The translations under genes were made by a program, and so were the position numbers. This document shows, in pieces, positions 24,605 to 32,968 of a DNA stretch of 64,000 nucleotides (its first letter is position 1; every line of letters begins with the position of its first letter). Location of the stretch: the NCBI GenBank assembly GCA_046328715.1, contig JAXLWB010000003.1, positions 124,001-188,000 of the forward strand, written 5' to 3'. Source of the DNA: JAXLWB01 sp046328715 (lineage in GTDB: Bacteria > Chloroflexota > Anaerolineae > Caldilineales > Caldilineaceae). The notes below the pieces were generated by a model that worked only from the letters and a program-made list of their open reading frames with translations, searched no databases and had not been told where the DNA came from.

Positions 24605-25419
24605 TAATATCGTTTTACTAAGGAACGATAGGCGAGCGGTTCTCGGTACTGGATCAGTTGGCGTTCTTCACGCACAACCCGAACCTGCTCTAGATCAATC
24701 GTTGCTGTTGCGTAGCCCTCGATTGGTTCATCCAAAATCGTGTAGACTTCGGCGCTCGGCCCAACCAACATACTGTGACCGACAAAGCGCTTGGTTGGTT
24801 CTTCGCCGATACGGTTAGCAGCGGCGACAAAGATTGCATTTTCAGCAGCACGGCTCAATAGGTGCGGTTGCCAGGAGGCGGCAATCGGTTCATCCCAGTT
24901 GGCACTTACTGTCACCAATTCTGCCCCATCCAACGCTAGACAGCGGGTCGATTCAGGGAAGATGATATCCGACCCGGTAACCGCTCCGAAGCGCCCCCAT
25001 TCAGCCTCAACCGTCATAAAGCGGAAGCCATTGCGATAGGCTTGTCGCTCTTCGCCCAGCAAGTGAACTTTGTTGTATTGTGCACTGACATCTCCTTCGG
25101 GCGCAATACAAACCAAGCTGTTATAGAGGATACTTTCAACCTTTTCTTTGACTACCATCCCAAAGACAATATGCGCGTTAAAGTCTTTTGCCCGTTTGGC
25201 CAGATAGTTAGTCGCATGTCCTGGCACACGTTCGGCCAGATCGGTGGCGCGCAGACCTAGTTCGGCACCAGTGTAGCTCAGCTCTGGAAAGACAACCAGA
25301 TCTGTGTTTTGCTCGCTGCAGATTCGTTCCAGAAAATCTCCCATTTTGCGCAGATTGGCTTCTGGGTCGGCCAGGGCTGGATTCATCTGCACCAGTGCCA
25401 CCGTTACATTGCGGGGCAT
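24604..25419 (-). CDS. Carbon-nitrogen hydrolase (nitrilase) superfamily protein lacking the catalytic Cys
   Basis: 271 residues, ATG 25419. The nitrilase fold is clear: VALVQMNPALADPEANL, Glu46 in LVVFPELSYTG, Lys117 in QYNKVHL, then SDIIFPESTRCLALDGAELVTVSANW. At the nucleophile position, normally ICYD, the sequence reads TGSD, so Cys is replaced by Gly149 (codon GGG). With Glu and Lys present and Cys absent it should not hydrolyse amides by the normal mechanism. It may bind a ligand, act through a different nucleophile, or be a decaying gene, though the length and frame are intact. It is the first gene of the his-containing string on this strand. Confidence 0.85.
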   Translation of the reverse strand: MPRNVTVALVQMNPALADPEANLRKMGDFLERICSEQNTDLVVFPELSYTGAELGLRATDLAERVPGHATNYLAKRAKDFNAHIVFGMVVKEKVESILYNSLVCIAPEGDVSAQYNKVHLLGEERQAYRNGFRFMTVEAEWGRFGAVTGSDIIFPESTRCLALDGAELVTVSANWDEPIAASWQPHLLSRAAENAIFVAAANRIGEEPTKRFVGHSMLVGPSAEVYTILDEPIEGYATATIDLEQVRVVREERQLIQYREPLAYRSLVKRY

Positions 25420-25612
25420 AGTTCACTCCTGTGAATACCATGAATGCTCTGCACACAGTAACAGGTTTCGACCCGATCCAATCGGTGCCCGAAATGTTAC
25501 TCAGTGGCAACTGCTAGCATAGTTGAGAAAAGAACATTTGTACTTAACAAAATAGTATAGCATAGCTCTGAGAATTGACCATTTCTTGACGGTTTCGTGT
25601 ACAATTTTAGCC

Positions 25613-26152
25613 ATGAATCTATTCGTTGATTGGTTTCGCAAGACCCGCCTCGTACTCTTGGTGGGCGTCATTTGGATCATTCTTGACCAAATCACCAAAG
25701 AGCTAGTCCGGAACAACATTCCGCTGCACAGCAGCGTTCAACCCATTCCTGCCCTTGGCGAAGCGTTTGTCTTTGAGCATGTCAACAACTACGGGGCAGC
25801 CTTTGGTATTTTGCAGAATCAAGGTAACTTTTTTGTCGTGATTGCAGTGGTGGTCGTTACGGCGATTCTCTTCTATGTACGCACCCTGCCACCCGAGCAG
25901 CGTTTCGTACGCTTCTTGTTGGGTCTACAGTTTGGGGGAGCCATCGGCAACCTGATCGACCGCCTCCAACGCGGCTATGTCACCGATTTCGTGCGCATGG
26001 GTATTCCCAACGTTTACTATTACCCCAACTACAATGTAGCCGACAGTGGCATCGTGCTTGGGGTGATCGGGTTGGGCATTTACATTATCGTCGAAGATAT
26101 CCGTACACAGCGCAAAGCAAAACAGGCACAGGCAGAGATTCAGGAAGCGTAG
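25613..26152 (+). CDS. lspA: Signal peptidase II (prolipoprotein signal peptidase)
   Basis: 179 residues from ATG 25613. Four hydrophobic segments (around 12-30, 70-95, 102-122, 140-162). Catalytic Asp residues are in IGNLIDRLQRGYVTDFV and NVADSGIVLGVIGL, and the conserved NYGAAFGIL loop is present. It cleaves diacylglyceryl-modified prolipoproteins such as the YceI and NMT1-type lipoproteins encoded nearby. TTGACC (25575) and TACAAT (25600), 19 bp apart, lie very close to the ATG, so a short or absent leader is possible. The pseudouridine synthase follows after 21 bp, an arrangement common for lspA-rluD. Confidence 0.96.
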   Translation: MNLFVDWFRKTRLVLLVGVIWIILDQITKELVRNNIPLHSSVQPIPALGEAFVFEHVNNYGAAFGILQNQGNFFVVIAVVVVTAILFYVRTLPPEQRFVRFLLGLQFGGAIGNLIDRLQRGYVTDFVRMGIPNVYYYPNYNVADSGIVLGVIGLGIYIIVEDIRTQRKAKQAQAEIQEA

Positions 26153-26173
26153 CGAGCGAATGGCAATTGGTAG

Positions 26174-27163
26174 ATGGCACTGATTACGCTATTGGCAACT
26201 TCTGAATCCACTGGACAACGCATTGATCGCTGGCTCGCCACACACCTGAGCGACCGCAGCCGCAATGAGATTCAACGCTGGATCGAAGAGGGTCGAGTAC
26301 AGATCAATTACTCGCCCGTAAAGGTAAGTCATCGCTTACTTGCCGATCAGACGATCCAGATCGACATTCCCGAAAGTAATAAGCCCAGTGCGTTGCTACC
26401 CCAGGATATTCCCATCACCATCCTTTATGAAGATGAAACCTTATTGGTGATCGACAAACCTGCCGGGCTTGTCGTCCATCCCGCGCCTGGACATGAGGCA
26501 GACACCCTAGTCAATGCCGTGCTGCACCATCTGCCCGACCTGGAAGGTGTGGGCGGCGAGCAGCGACCAGGTCTAGTCCACCGCCTGGACAAGGATACCT
26601 CGGGCGTTTTGGTGATCGCTAAGGACGACCGCAGCCATCGTAATTTGCAGGCACAGTTCAAAGATCGTACCGTCTATAAAGAATATCTTGCCCTGGTCGA
26701 AGGGCGAGTGCAGCCTGATAAAGGGCGCATCTCAGCGCCGATTGGCCGCCATCCCACAGATCGCAAACGATTTGCCGTGTTGCCCGGTCTCTACAAATGG
26801 GTGAATGGTGAATTGATCGCCGTCAAACAGGGTAAAGAGGCGGTGACCGATTTTGAAACTATTGCCTCCTATCAAGCGCGCGTGCCGGGGTTGGCGACTA
26901 CGCATCCCTTTACTTTGCTGCGTGTCGTGCTCCACACCGGGCGAACACACCAAATCCGTGTCCACTTTGCCTGGTTGAAACATCCGATTGTCGGGGATAC
27001 ACTCTACGGTTCGAGCAAGCCGATGTTGCCCGTTGAGCGACAGTTTCTGCACGCCCATAAGTTGCGGATCAAGTTGCCTGCGACAGGAGAGGAAAGGGAG
27101 TTCGTTGCGCCATTGCCGGCGGAGCTACAAGGGGTGCTGACAGACTTGGAGGGAAAAAAGTAG
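26174..27163 (+). CDS. rluD: RluD-type ribosomal pseudouridine synthase
   Basis: 329 residues, ATG 26174. N-terminal S4 RNA-binding domain (RIDRWLATHLSDRSRNEIQRWI...VQINYSPVK), then the catalytic domain with ILYEDETLLVIDKPAGLVVHP and the active-site motif RPGLVHRLDKDTSG containing the nucleophilic Asp. Further conserved are GRTHQIRVHFAWLKHPIVGDTLYG and FLHAHKLRI. It isomerises uridine to pseudouridine in large-subunit rRNA (helix 69 for RluD; specificity inferred). It is cytoplasmic and co-transcribed with lspA. Confidence 0.94.
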   Translation: MALITLLATSESTGQRIDRWLATHLSDRSRNEIQRWIEEGRVQINYSPVKVSHRLLADQTIQIDIPESNKPSALLPQDIPITILYEDETLLVIDKPAGLVVHPAPGHEADTLVNAVLHHLPDLEGVGGEQRPGLVHRLDKDTSGVLVIAKDDRSHRNLQAQFKDRTVYKEYLALVEGRVQPDKGRISAPIGRHPTDRKRFAVLPGLYKWVNGELIAVKQGKEAVTDFETIASYQARVPGLATTHPFTLLRVVLHTGRTHQIRVHFAWLKHPIVGDTLYGSSKPMLPVERQFLHAHKLRIKLPATGEEREFVAPLPAELQGVLTDLEGKK

Positions 27164-27186
27164 GCTACATTGTGTTCTTCACCATC

Positions 27187-27277
27187 TGTCATTCTGAGGA
27201 GCGGCTGTTTGCGACGAAGAATCTTGGATGGACAACGCAGGATTCTTCCCTCGAAACTGCCCTCGCTCAGAATGACA
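27187..27277. repeat. TGTCATTC palindromic repeat (copy C)
   Basis: It is closely similar to copy B: tgtcattctgaggagcggctgt, agaatcttgg, aggattctt, gctcagaatgaca. It sits between convergent genes. Confidence 0.8.
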
Positions 27278-27315
27278 GATCTACCTTCTACCCAAAAACA
27301 TTACTTGCAGTATAT

Positions 27316-28503
27316 TTATTCGCCGCCAGGAGTTACTTCAACAGTCTGTTTCTTGAAGCCTTCACCCTTGGTATCGATGTCGGTCATGCTATCGATCGCC
27401 TTTTGCGCCAGATCGGTGCGGTAGGCGCCATCGGATGGGGCAGCAGTGAGCACTTTGAATTCGGTCGAGATGTCCACGGTCTGTTTCCACAGGTTCTCGT
27501 CCATGACACCAATGCCAGCAGGTGATGGCCAGATCAGGTCGTTGATCTCGTTCAACTGCCAGGCCATGTGGCCCTTGCCCAGGGTCGGGCCATTTTTGAG
27601 GACGATGTCAACACATTGGTCAAAATTGTCGCGACAGAAGATCCAACCTTTGAAGGAAGCGCGCAGGAACTTGACAGCAAGGTCCTCGTGGCCCTCCTCG
27701 GCCAGCCATTTTTCGCTGGTGAAGATGTGATCCTGCAACATGGCAGTGCCGACATCATTGAAGTTGATTACGCTTAGATCTTCCGGCTTGTAGAGTTCAC
27801 CGGTTGCAGGATTCTTGGCTTCCAGGACTTGGGCATACTCGTTGTAGGTCATGGCCTCGGCGGCGTCGATCTCTTTGTTGAGCAGCAGTTGCATGTCAAA
27901 GGGCTGCTGCACAATCGTCACCTGGCTGGCATCGTCAGGCTCAATTCCGGCCTTGCGTAGGGCGGCGTAGAGTTCAAATTCATTGCCAAAGCCCCAGGTC
28001 CCCACTTTCTTGCCCTTCCAATCTTCAGGCTTGGTGATGCCACTATCCTTCCAAGAGATCTCCAATGTACCGCTGCGTTGGAAGATCTGAGCAATGTTGA
28101 CCAGGTCGGCCCCTTGTTCGCGCGAGGCGAGCACCTTGGGAACCCAGGCGATGCCGAATTCTGCATCCCCAGCAGCAACCACCTGCTGTGGCACGATTTC
28201 GACAGCACCTTCAAGGATTTCCACATCCAGCCCTTCATCTTTGTAGAAGCCTTGATCCAACGCAGCATAGTAACCAGCAAACTGCGATTGCGTCACCCAT
28301 TGCAGTTGCAGGCGAATTTTGGTTAGTTCGCCGGTAGAGGCTTCAGCAGCAGGCGCTTCAGCAGCGGGTGTATCGGTTGGCGCAGCCGCTGCACTGTCAC
28401 CGCCAGAGGCGGGCGCAGGTGCAGCAGTTGGCACAGCCGCAGGACAGGCTGCCAAGACTAAGGACAACAGGGTAAGCAGTACGATCCATCGTAGTTGCTT
28501 CAT
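27316..28503 (-). CDS. ABC transporter substrate-binding lipoprotein, NMT1/THI5-like (SsuA) family
   Basis: 395 residues, ATG 28503 with AAGGAGA upstream. Signal peptide with lipobox LVLAAC, then an Ala/Pro/Thr/Glu linker of about 40 residues. The mature domain begins LTKIRLQLQWVTQSQFAGYYAALDQGFYKDEGLDVEIL, the NMT1 signature in which the ligand is pyrimidine-like in thiamine-precursor (ThiY) relatives. It also has GDAEFGIAWVPKVLASREQGADLVNIAQIFQRSGT. The outer-face receptor would feed the two permeases and ATPase encoded upstream in 5' to 3' order on the minus strand of this block. Substrate candidates are pyrimidine or hydantoin compounds, given the neighbouring dihydropyrimidinase. That is inference. 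Confidence 0.88.
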   Translation of the reverse strand: MKQLRWIVLLTLLSLVLAACPAAVPTAAPAPASGGDSAAAAPTDTPAAEAPAAEASTGELTKIRLQLQWVTQSQFAGYYAALDQGFYKDEGLDVEILEGAVEIVPQQVVAAGDAEFGIAWVPKVLASREQGADLVNIAQIFQRSGTLEISWKDSGITKPEDWKGKKVGTWGFGNEFELYAALRKAGIEPDDASQVTIVQQPFDMQLLLNKEIDAAEAMTYNEYAQVLEAKNPATGELYKPEDLSVINFNDVGTAMLQDHIFTSEKWLAEEGHEDLAVKFLRASFKGWIFCRDNFDQCVDIVLKNGPTLGKGHMAWQLNEINDLIWPSPAGIGVMDENLWKQTVDISTEFKVLTAAPSDGAYRTDLAQKAIDSMTDIDTKGEGFKKQTVEVTPGGE

Positions 28504-28546
28504 GTAGATTCTCCTTGATTCAATGAGTTTTGGTAACTACGAAAGC

Positions 28547-28678
28547 AACCCCACCCTAACCCTCCCCTGCTAAGGGAGGGAATTGTGAAAGGATAGATTA
28601 TGTTTTCTCTTCTGTACACCAATCATAATCTTCTCCGTGACAGTTGCCACCCTAATCTGGGAGGGTTAGGGTGGGGTT
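28547..28678. repeat. GGGAGGGTTAGGGTGGGG inverted repeat
   Basis: aaccccaccctaaccctccc and gggagggttagggtggggtt pair over 20 bp around an AT-rich spacer of about 90 bp. It lies between the permease and the substrate-binding gene of the ABC operon and could attenuate or process the transcript. Confidence 0.8.
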
Positions 28679-28772
28679 GTAGTTACATGTTTTGTTTATA
28701 ACACAAGAAACAGACAAGCTGAATTTTACCCTAAGCAAGCAATTTGGCAAGGTGCAAGGTTACCAAAACAAT

Positions 28773-29546
28773 TCATCGTTGATTTGTGCTATTGCGTACG
28801 GAACTATGCCAAGGAATAAAGGTGTGTTCAAAAAACAGTATGAGTAGATAGAAGGCTATGCCCACCACACAAGCGACGATAATGGCGGCCCACGAATTTT
28901 GAAAGCGGAATTGGGCGGCCTCCTGGGTGATAAAAACGCCAAGTGCTGAGCGACTACCACCAAAATATTCGCTGACCACGGCACCGATCATACTTAGGGT
29001 TGCTGCGACCTTAAAGGCGTTGAACATATAAGGTAGGGAGTTGGGCAGGCGGACTTTGCGCAGGATCTCAAATTCACTCGCAGCATTTGAACGCATCAAC
29101 TCAATCATTGCTGGGTCAACCAGGGTTAGTCCACGCACGGTGTTGATCATCATCGGGAAGAAGACGATCACGGCGACGATGATCATCTTGGAAAGCGGGT
29201 TGTCGATCCCGAACCAACTGTTGACAATCGGCGCAAAGGCCACGATCGGCACCGAATTGGCAGCAATCGCAAAGGGCATCAGTGCCTCGTTGGCCAAGGT
29301 CCAGCGGGCGGTGGCAAGCGCTACCAAAATGCCAGCAATACAGCCAATCGCAAAGCCTCCTAATGCCTCTTTGGTAGTAAACCAACCCACATAGATCAAT
29401 TGATCGAACTTCTCACCAAACGATTGCAGGATGACCGAGGGCGCAGGCAATAGGAATTTCTGAATGCCAAGACCGCGCACAATTCCCTCCCACAGGAGGA
29501 TGACCGCAATAAAAAGGATAATCGCAGGTAGATTTCGTCGTATCAT
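28773..29546 (-). CDS. ABC transporter permease (SsuC/ThiX-type)
   Basis: 257 residues, ATG 29546. Six hydrophobic segments starting at about 8-25 (AIILFIAVILLWEGIV). The EAA loop that contacts the ATPase is at about 160-180: ELMRSNAASEFEILRKVRLPNSLPYMF. It also has VPIVAFAPIVNSWFG, typical of BPD_transp_1 permeases of the nitrate/sulfonate/taurine/thiamine-precursor group. It lies 48 bp after the ATPase gene. With the second permease at 31244 it probably forms a heterodimer. Confidence 0.92.
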   Translation of the reverse strand: MIRRNLPAIILFIAVILLWEGIVRGLGIQKFLLPAPSVILQSFGEKFDQLIYVGWFTTKEALGGFAIGCIAGILVALATARWTLANEALMPFAIAANSVPIVAFAPIVNSWFGIDNPLSKMIIVAVIVFFPMMINTVRGLTLVDPAMIELMRSNAASEFEILRKVRLPNSLPYMFNAFKVAATLSMIGAVVSEYFGGSRSALGVFITQEAAQFRFQNSWAAIIVACVVGIAFYLLILFFEHTFIPWHSSVRNSTNQR

Positions 29547-29594
29547 CTATTTCGCGTAAAAGCGCATCTGAGGATGCGCACTAAACGTTAACCA

Positions 29595-30392
29595 TTACAA
29601 TCTTCCCATCTCCTCATAGCCCTTGGCCTTACGCAGCCATTCGCGGACTGCGTTTTCCGTGCCGAAGTAGGATTCCTCCTCACGTGTATGGTCGCCACGC
29701 GGGATTGTCAAGCCAACCGGGACGATATGCAGAATCTGGCCAGGGCGTGCCGACATGACCACTACACGCGTTGAGAGAAAAACAGCCTCTGGAATCGAAT
29801 GGGTGACAAAGATGATCGTAGTGCCCGTATCGCGCCAGATGCGGTGCAACTCTAAGTTCATACGCTCACGGGTCATTTCGTCGAGCGCGCCGAAGGGCTC
29901 GTCCATCAACAGCAGTTTAGGCTGAATCGCCAACGAGCGAGCAATCGCAGCACGTTGTTGCATCCCACCCGAGAGTTGCCAAGGATAGTGATTCTCAAAG
30001 CCTTCGAGCTCGACCAGTTGAAGGAGCTGGCGGGCACGAGCCAGCCTTTCGGCTTTGGCAACACCGCGCAATTCCAAAGGCAACATCACGTTGTCGATGA
30101 TCTTGCGCCACTCAAAGAGCACCGGTGCTTGAAAGACCATGCCATACTCTTGATCGAGACGGGCCTGGTGAGCGCTTTTGCCGTTGACACGGACCGTACC
30201 AACGCTCGGTGTCAGCAGGTCACCGACTAGGCGTAACAAGGTCGATTTGCCACAGCCAGAGGGGCCAATCAGAGAAACAAATTCCCCTGGCTGGATATCC
30301 AGGTTGATGTCGGTCAACGCCACGGTTTGGTTGGGGCGACCGGCGTTGAAGGTCATATTGACGTCAGAGAGAGAGACAATTGGTTCAGGCAT
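29595..30392 (-). CDS. ABC transporter ATP-binding protein (SsuB/TauB/ThiZ-type)
   Basis: 265 residues from ATG 30392; the 31 codons further upstream in the same frame are element-derived and unlikely to be used. Walker A GPSGCGKSTLLRLVGDLL, Q-loop YGMVFQAPVLFEWR, signature LSGGMQQRAAIARSL, Walker B LLLMDEPFGALD and switch His in FVTHSIPEAVFLS. It powers uptake by the adjacent permease pair. Its start codon lies 15 bp from the end of the inserted GxxExxY element, so its leader and any coupling to the upstream permease gene were disrupted by the insertion. Confidence 0.93.
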   Translation of the reverse strand: MPEPIVSLSDVNMTFNAGRPNQTVALTDINLDIQPGEFVSLIGPSGCGKSTLLRLVGDLLTPSVGTVRVNGKSAHQARLDQEYGMVFQAPVLFEWRKIIDNVMLPLELRGVAKAERLARARQLLQLVELEGFENHYPWQLSGGMQQRAAIARSLAIQPKLLLMDEPFGALDEMTRERMNLELHRIWRDTGTTIIFVTHSIPEAVFLSTRVVVMSARPGQILHIVPVGLTIPRGDHTREEESYFGTENAVREWLRKAKGYEEMGRL

Positions 30393-30406
30393 TGTATGGT
30401 AAATTC

Positions 30407-31243
30407 GCGCGCTGCCAACGGATTTTTGGGAGCGGATTGAACGGATTAAACTGAGAAGTATTTGCTCCGATTGGCTTATTTTCAATAAAAGTATTTGATA
30501 ATGGAACGAGTGGGAACGGATTATTGAGATGAATTATTGACTGATTCCACCTCACCGCGCAGCCACTCTGGCACGAAGAGCCATTGTTGATTAACCCTAT
30601 GTGTTGAAACATCTTTAGGCGGCAGCACACGTTTCGTAGTCAGACTCCGTTCGCCAAAATTCAGTAAGAGTCCAACTTGGCAACCTGTCACAGCTAGATA
30701 GCCAATCACTTGTGCGATGTGACTATCATCGACATTATTAAGTGCTTTTATCTCAACAACGACTCGGTTATCAACAATGAAATCTGGTATATAATAGCCA
30801 ATCAGTTTACCGACATGAGTATCATCAAAAATTTCAATCATCTTTTGCGGCAAAAATGGTAATTGGGCATTTTCAAAATAGACTTCCAGCCCTCGTTGAT
30901 AGATATTTTCGCGATGTGCGGAGCCTTTTTCCCTGTGCAATGCCATTGCGCAACCGATAATTTCGTAGGTAAGTTTGTCTGTTGATAAGTGCAGATATTT
31001 AGACTGGGCCGATTTATTTCGTTCAAGATGGGCTTGGTATTGAGCGATGCCAGTTCCGATTTCGCTGGAGAGTTTACTCAGCAATTCCAATTTCTGCACA
31101 AACGATAATCGTTCAATCTCCTTCAAAATCCGTTCCACCTGTTCTGTCTTTGCAACATTCGCCGACATAACCATCTTTAATCTCTTACAACAAGGTTTAC
31201 CCTAATCCGCTCAATCCGTTCTCCAAATCCGTTGGCAGCGCGC
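30407..31243. mobile_element. Inverted-repeat-bounded element carrying a GxxExxY gene
   Basis: The left end gcgcgctgccaacggatttt with gggagcggattgaacggatt and the right end aatccgctcaatccgttctcc with aaatccgttggcagcgcgc are terminal inverted repeats of about 38 bp. They match the ends of the empty 167-bp copy at 17855-18021. The 837-bp interior holds one complete gene on the minus strand. The element splits an ABC operon, and its right end abuts the TAG stop of the upstream permease gene exactly as the other copy abuts a TAG. Confidence 0.78.
30521..31174 (-). CDS. GxxExxY protein (PD-(D/E)XK nuclease-like) inside an inverted-repeat element
   Basis: 217 residues, ATG 31174 (a second ATG lies two codons later). 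Residues 1-60 form an extra helical region (VERILKEIERLSFVQKLELLSKL). The GxxExxY domain starts near 65: LTYEIIGCAMALHREKGSAHRENIYQRGLEVYF, with the motif in a diverged form (Gly...Glu...Tyr as GSAHRENIY). The nuclease-like core is IPDFIVDNRVVVEIKAL (D...E-x-K), followed by QVIGYLAVTGCQVGLLLNFGERSLTTKRVL. Family members are widespread, poorly understood and often repeated in a genome. Being the only cargo between the terminal repeats, it may be the element's mobility or maintenance protein. Confidence 0.85.
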   Translation of the reverse strand: MVMSANVAKTEQVERILKEIERLSFVQKLELLSKLSSEIGTGIAQYQAHLERNKSAQSKYLHLSTDKLTYEIIGCAMALHREKGSAHRENIYQRGLEVYFENAQLPFLPQKMIEIFDDTHVGKLIGYYIPDFIVDNRVVVEIKALNNVDDSHIAQVIGYLAVTGCQVGLLLNFGERSLTTKRVLPPKDVSTHRVNQQWLFVPEWLRGEVESVNNSSQ

Positions 31244-32092
31244 CTACACCCCCTCAATCGCCTTTCTACCTCTCAACGCGATCCTTTCCGCCACCGTCAC
31301 GACAACAAAGAACAGAATCCCTACCGCTGCGCTCATCAGGATCGCCGCCCAAAGCTTTGTATCATCGGTTGAATTGGAGCTAAAGTTGAGAATCGCCCGC
31401 CCCAGACCATCACGGATACCTGAAGGCAACTCTCCGATAATCGAGCCGACGACGCTGGAAGTAGCTGCGATCTTGAAGGAAGTGAAAATATAGGGCAGTG
31501 CAGCCGGAAAACGCAACTTCCACAGGGTCGCCCACCTCGACGCTGCGTACGAGTGCATTAACTCAATCGCCATTGGGTCGGGCGAACGGAGACCGCGCAA
31601 TGTATTGATCGTAACGGGAAAGAAGGTTAAGTAAGCAGCAATCACTGCCACAGAAACCCAGCCCGACTTGAGCCAGATGATCACCATCGGCGCGATTGCC
31701 AGGATCGGCACGGTCTGCGAGGCAACGATATAGGGCATACAACCGCGCTCCATCAGTTGGAAATGGGCAAGCAACGTTCCCAACAGCAGCCCGAGCAAAG
31801 CACCGAAGAAAAAGCCGATTACCGCTTCACGGAAGGTGAAGAGCGCCGCGTTGATTAAAATTCCGTACAGTGGCGGACCATTTCGTCGCGCCGGATTGAT
31901 AAAAGCGGCTCCAATATCCCAGATGTGAGGCAAGTTCAAATCCGAAGCAAATTTCCACTTTAGCGGTGGTGTGTAATCGATACCAAATGGATTGCTCGCA
32001 GCACGCAACGGGTCGCCGCCAATCCACTTGACGCCTTCCCAGACCAGTAATAGCAGGAGTATCAGACTCGCAACAGCAACTATTCTACGCAT
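31244..32092 (-). CDS. ABC transporter permease (SsuC/ThiX-type), second subunit
   Basis: 282 residues, ATG 32092. Membrane segments at about 5-25, 80-105, 112-135, 145-165, 205-225 and 250-275. The EAA loop is ELMHSYAASRWATLWKLRFPAALPYIF, clearly paralogous to the permease at 28773-29546, and SQTVPILAIAPMVIIWLKSGW matches the family. The segment between the first and second helices is long (about 50 residues, GDPLRAASNPFGIDYTPPLKW) and probably external. It is first in the operon. The 837-bp element follows its stop directly and separates it from the ATPase gene. Confidence 0.9.
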   Translation of the reverse strand: MRRIVAVASLILLLLLVWEGVKWIGGDPLRAASNPFGIDYTPPLKWKFASDLNLPHIWDIGAAFINPARRNGPPLYGILINAALFTFREAVIGFFFGALLGLLLGTLLAHFQLMERGCMPYIVASQTVPILAIAPMVIIWLKSGWVSVAVIAAYLTFFPVTINTLRGLRSPDPMAIELMHSYAASRWATLWKLRFPAALPYIFTSFKIAATSSVVGSIIGELPSGIRDGLGRAILNFSSNSTDDTKLWAAILMSAAVGILFFVVVTVAERIALRGRKAIEGV

Positions 32093-32099
32093 AGGCGGG

Positions 32100-32195
32100 A
32101 GGGATCGGTAGGCGGATAACGCTGATCTTGCGGATTGAGGCAGATCAAAACAAAATCCGCTTTGATCCGCGCTTTTTCAGTGTGATCCGCGTGCC
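32100..32195. repeat. Word hairpin GCGGATCA/GATCCGC
   Basis: gcggataacgctgatcttgcggattgaggcagatc is inverted relative to atccgctttgatccgcgctttttcagtgtgatccgcgtgccgatc. It lies between the PPOX gene and the permease start. Confidence 0.6.
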
Positions 32196-32202
32196 GATCT
32201 AC

Positions 32203-32742
32203 TTAGAGCGCTAAAGGCTCTTTTTGATTTTGTTGAATCGTTTCGACATCCCATAACTTTGAAAACTTAAAGGCGCGCGGGCAATGACCGTAGGCCTCGT
32301 CCACGGTCAGCAACAACCCTTGCTGGATTCTGGAGTTGTCGTCGGGGTTGAAGATTTCCATATCGACATTCATCGCATCCAATCGGACTTTGTCGATCAC
32401 CTCGACCGTGCCATTGACGCGGGCCGTGCAATCTTCACCGGGAATCATGAAGAGCAACCCAACACGAGAATTGGTACTGGTGTTATCATACGATTGAAAG
32501 AGCCGGTTGCCCGCTACATCGGGGATCAAGAGATGGCGATCATCGAGAATCTTGACGAAACCGGGCCTGCCGCCCTTAGGCGAGGCGTCGCAATCACCGT
32601 TGGCATTGCTCGTTGCAAGCACCACAAAGGGAGACAATCGTATAAAGTTCTGCACCCAATCGATCATGTAGGGCACTACCTTTGTTGATGCTACACCGGA
32701 AGGTTTACCGAATTTTTCTTGGTATTTGTTTATGGTCGCCAT
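32203..32742 (-). CDS. Pyridoxamine 5'-phosphate oxidase-family flavoprotein
   Basis: 179 residues, ATG 32742 with AAAAGGAACTC. The split beta-barrel FMN-binding fold is shown by FIRLSPFVVLATSNANGDCDASPKGGRPGFVKILDDRHLLIPDVAGNRLFQSYDN, then VGLLFMIPGEDCTARVNGTVEVI. The pattern DASPKGGRPGFV is that of the MSMEG_1061-type PPOX branch rather than PdxH. Such proteins bind FMN or F420 and reduce small molecules. The substrate is unknown. It lies between the ABC importer and the dihydropyrimidinase, so a role in modifying the imported ring compound is possible. Confidence 0.85.
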   Translation of the reverse strand: MATINKYQEKFGKPSGVASTKVVPYMIDWVQNFIRLSPFVVLATSNANGDCDASPKGGRPGFVKILDDRHLLIPDVAGNRLFQSYDNTSTNSRVGLLFMIPGEDCTARVNGTVEVIDKVRLDAMNVDMEIFNPDDNSRIQQGLLLTVDEAYGHCPRAFKFSKLWDVETIQQNQKEPLAL

Positions 32743-32801
32743 TGAGTTCCTTTTGGGATGACAGGATGAGCTTCGTGTGAATCATCGTGTCATCCCTTGA
32801 T

Positions 32802-32946
32802 GCTGTTGGCGAAATCGCTGCCCGATTAAAATCGGCTGCTGGCACCGAGAAGTGCCCTCAGGCACTGGGATATTTCTTAGTCGCTGAGGCGACTTTTCGT
32901 TGTGAGCAGGGGAATTAATTCCCTTTTTTGAATTCGCCAGCAGTAT
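32802..32946. repeat. ATACTGCTGG palindromic repeat (copy B, inverted)
   Basis: From gctgttggcgaaatcgct to aattcgccagcagtat. The inner parts gagaagtgcc, aggggaattaattccc and gaattc match copy A (16105-16223) on the opposite strand. Confidence 0.7.
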
Positions 32947-32968
32947 CATCCCTTCATCTTGTCACGTT

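Noticed and set aside
25586..25612. Upstream start of lspA
   Set aside because: The extra nine residues (TVSCTILA) precede the conserved start and overlap the likely promoter; ATG 25613 gives the usual length.
28504..28772. TPP riboswitch upstream of the NMT1-type gene
   Set aside because: The conserved CTGAGA and ACCTGA-type elements are not there; the space is filled by the GGGAGGGTTAGGG inverted repeat.
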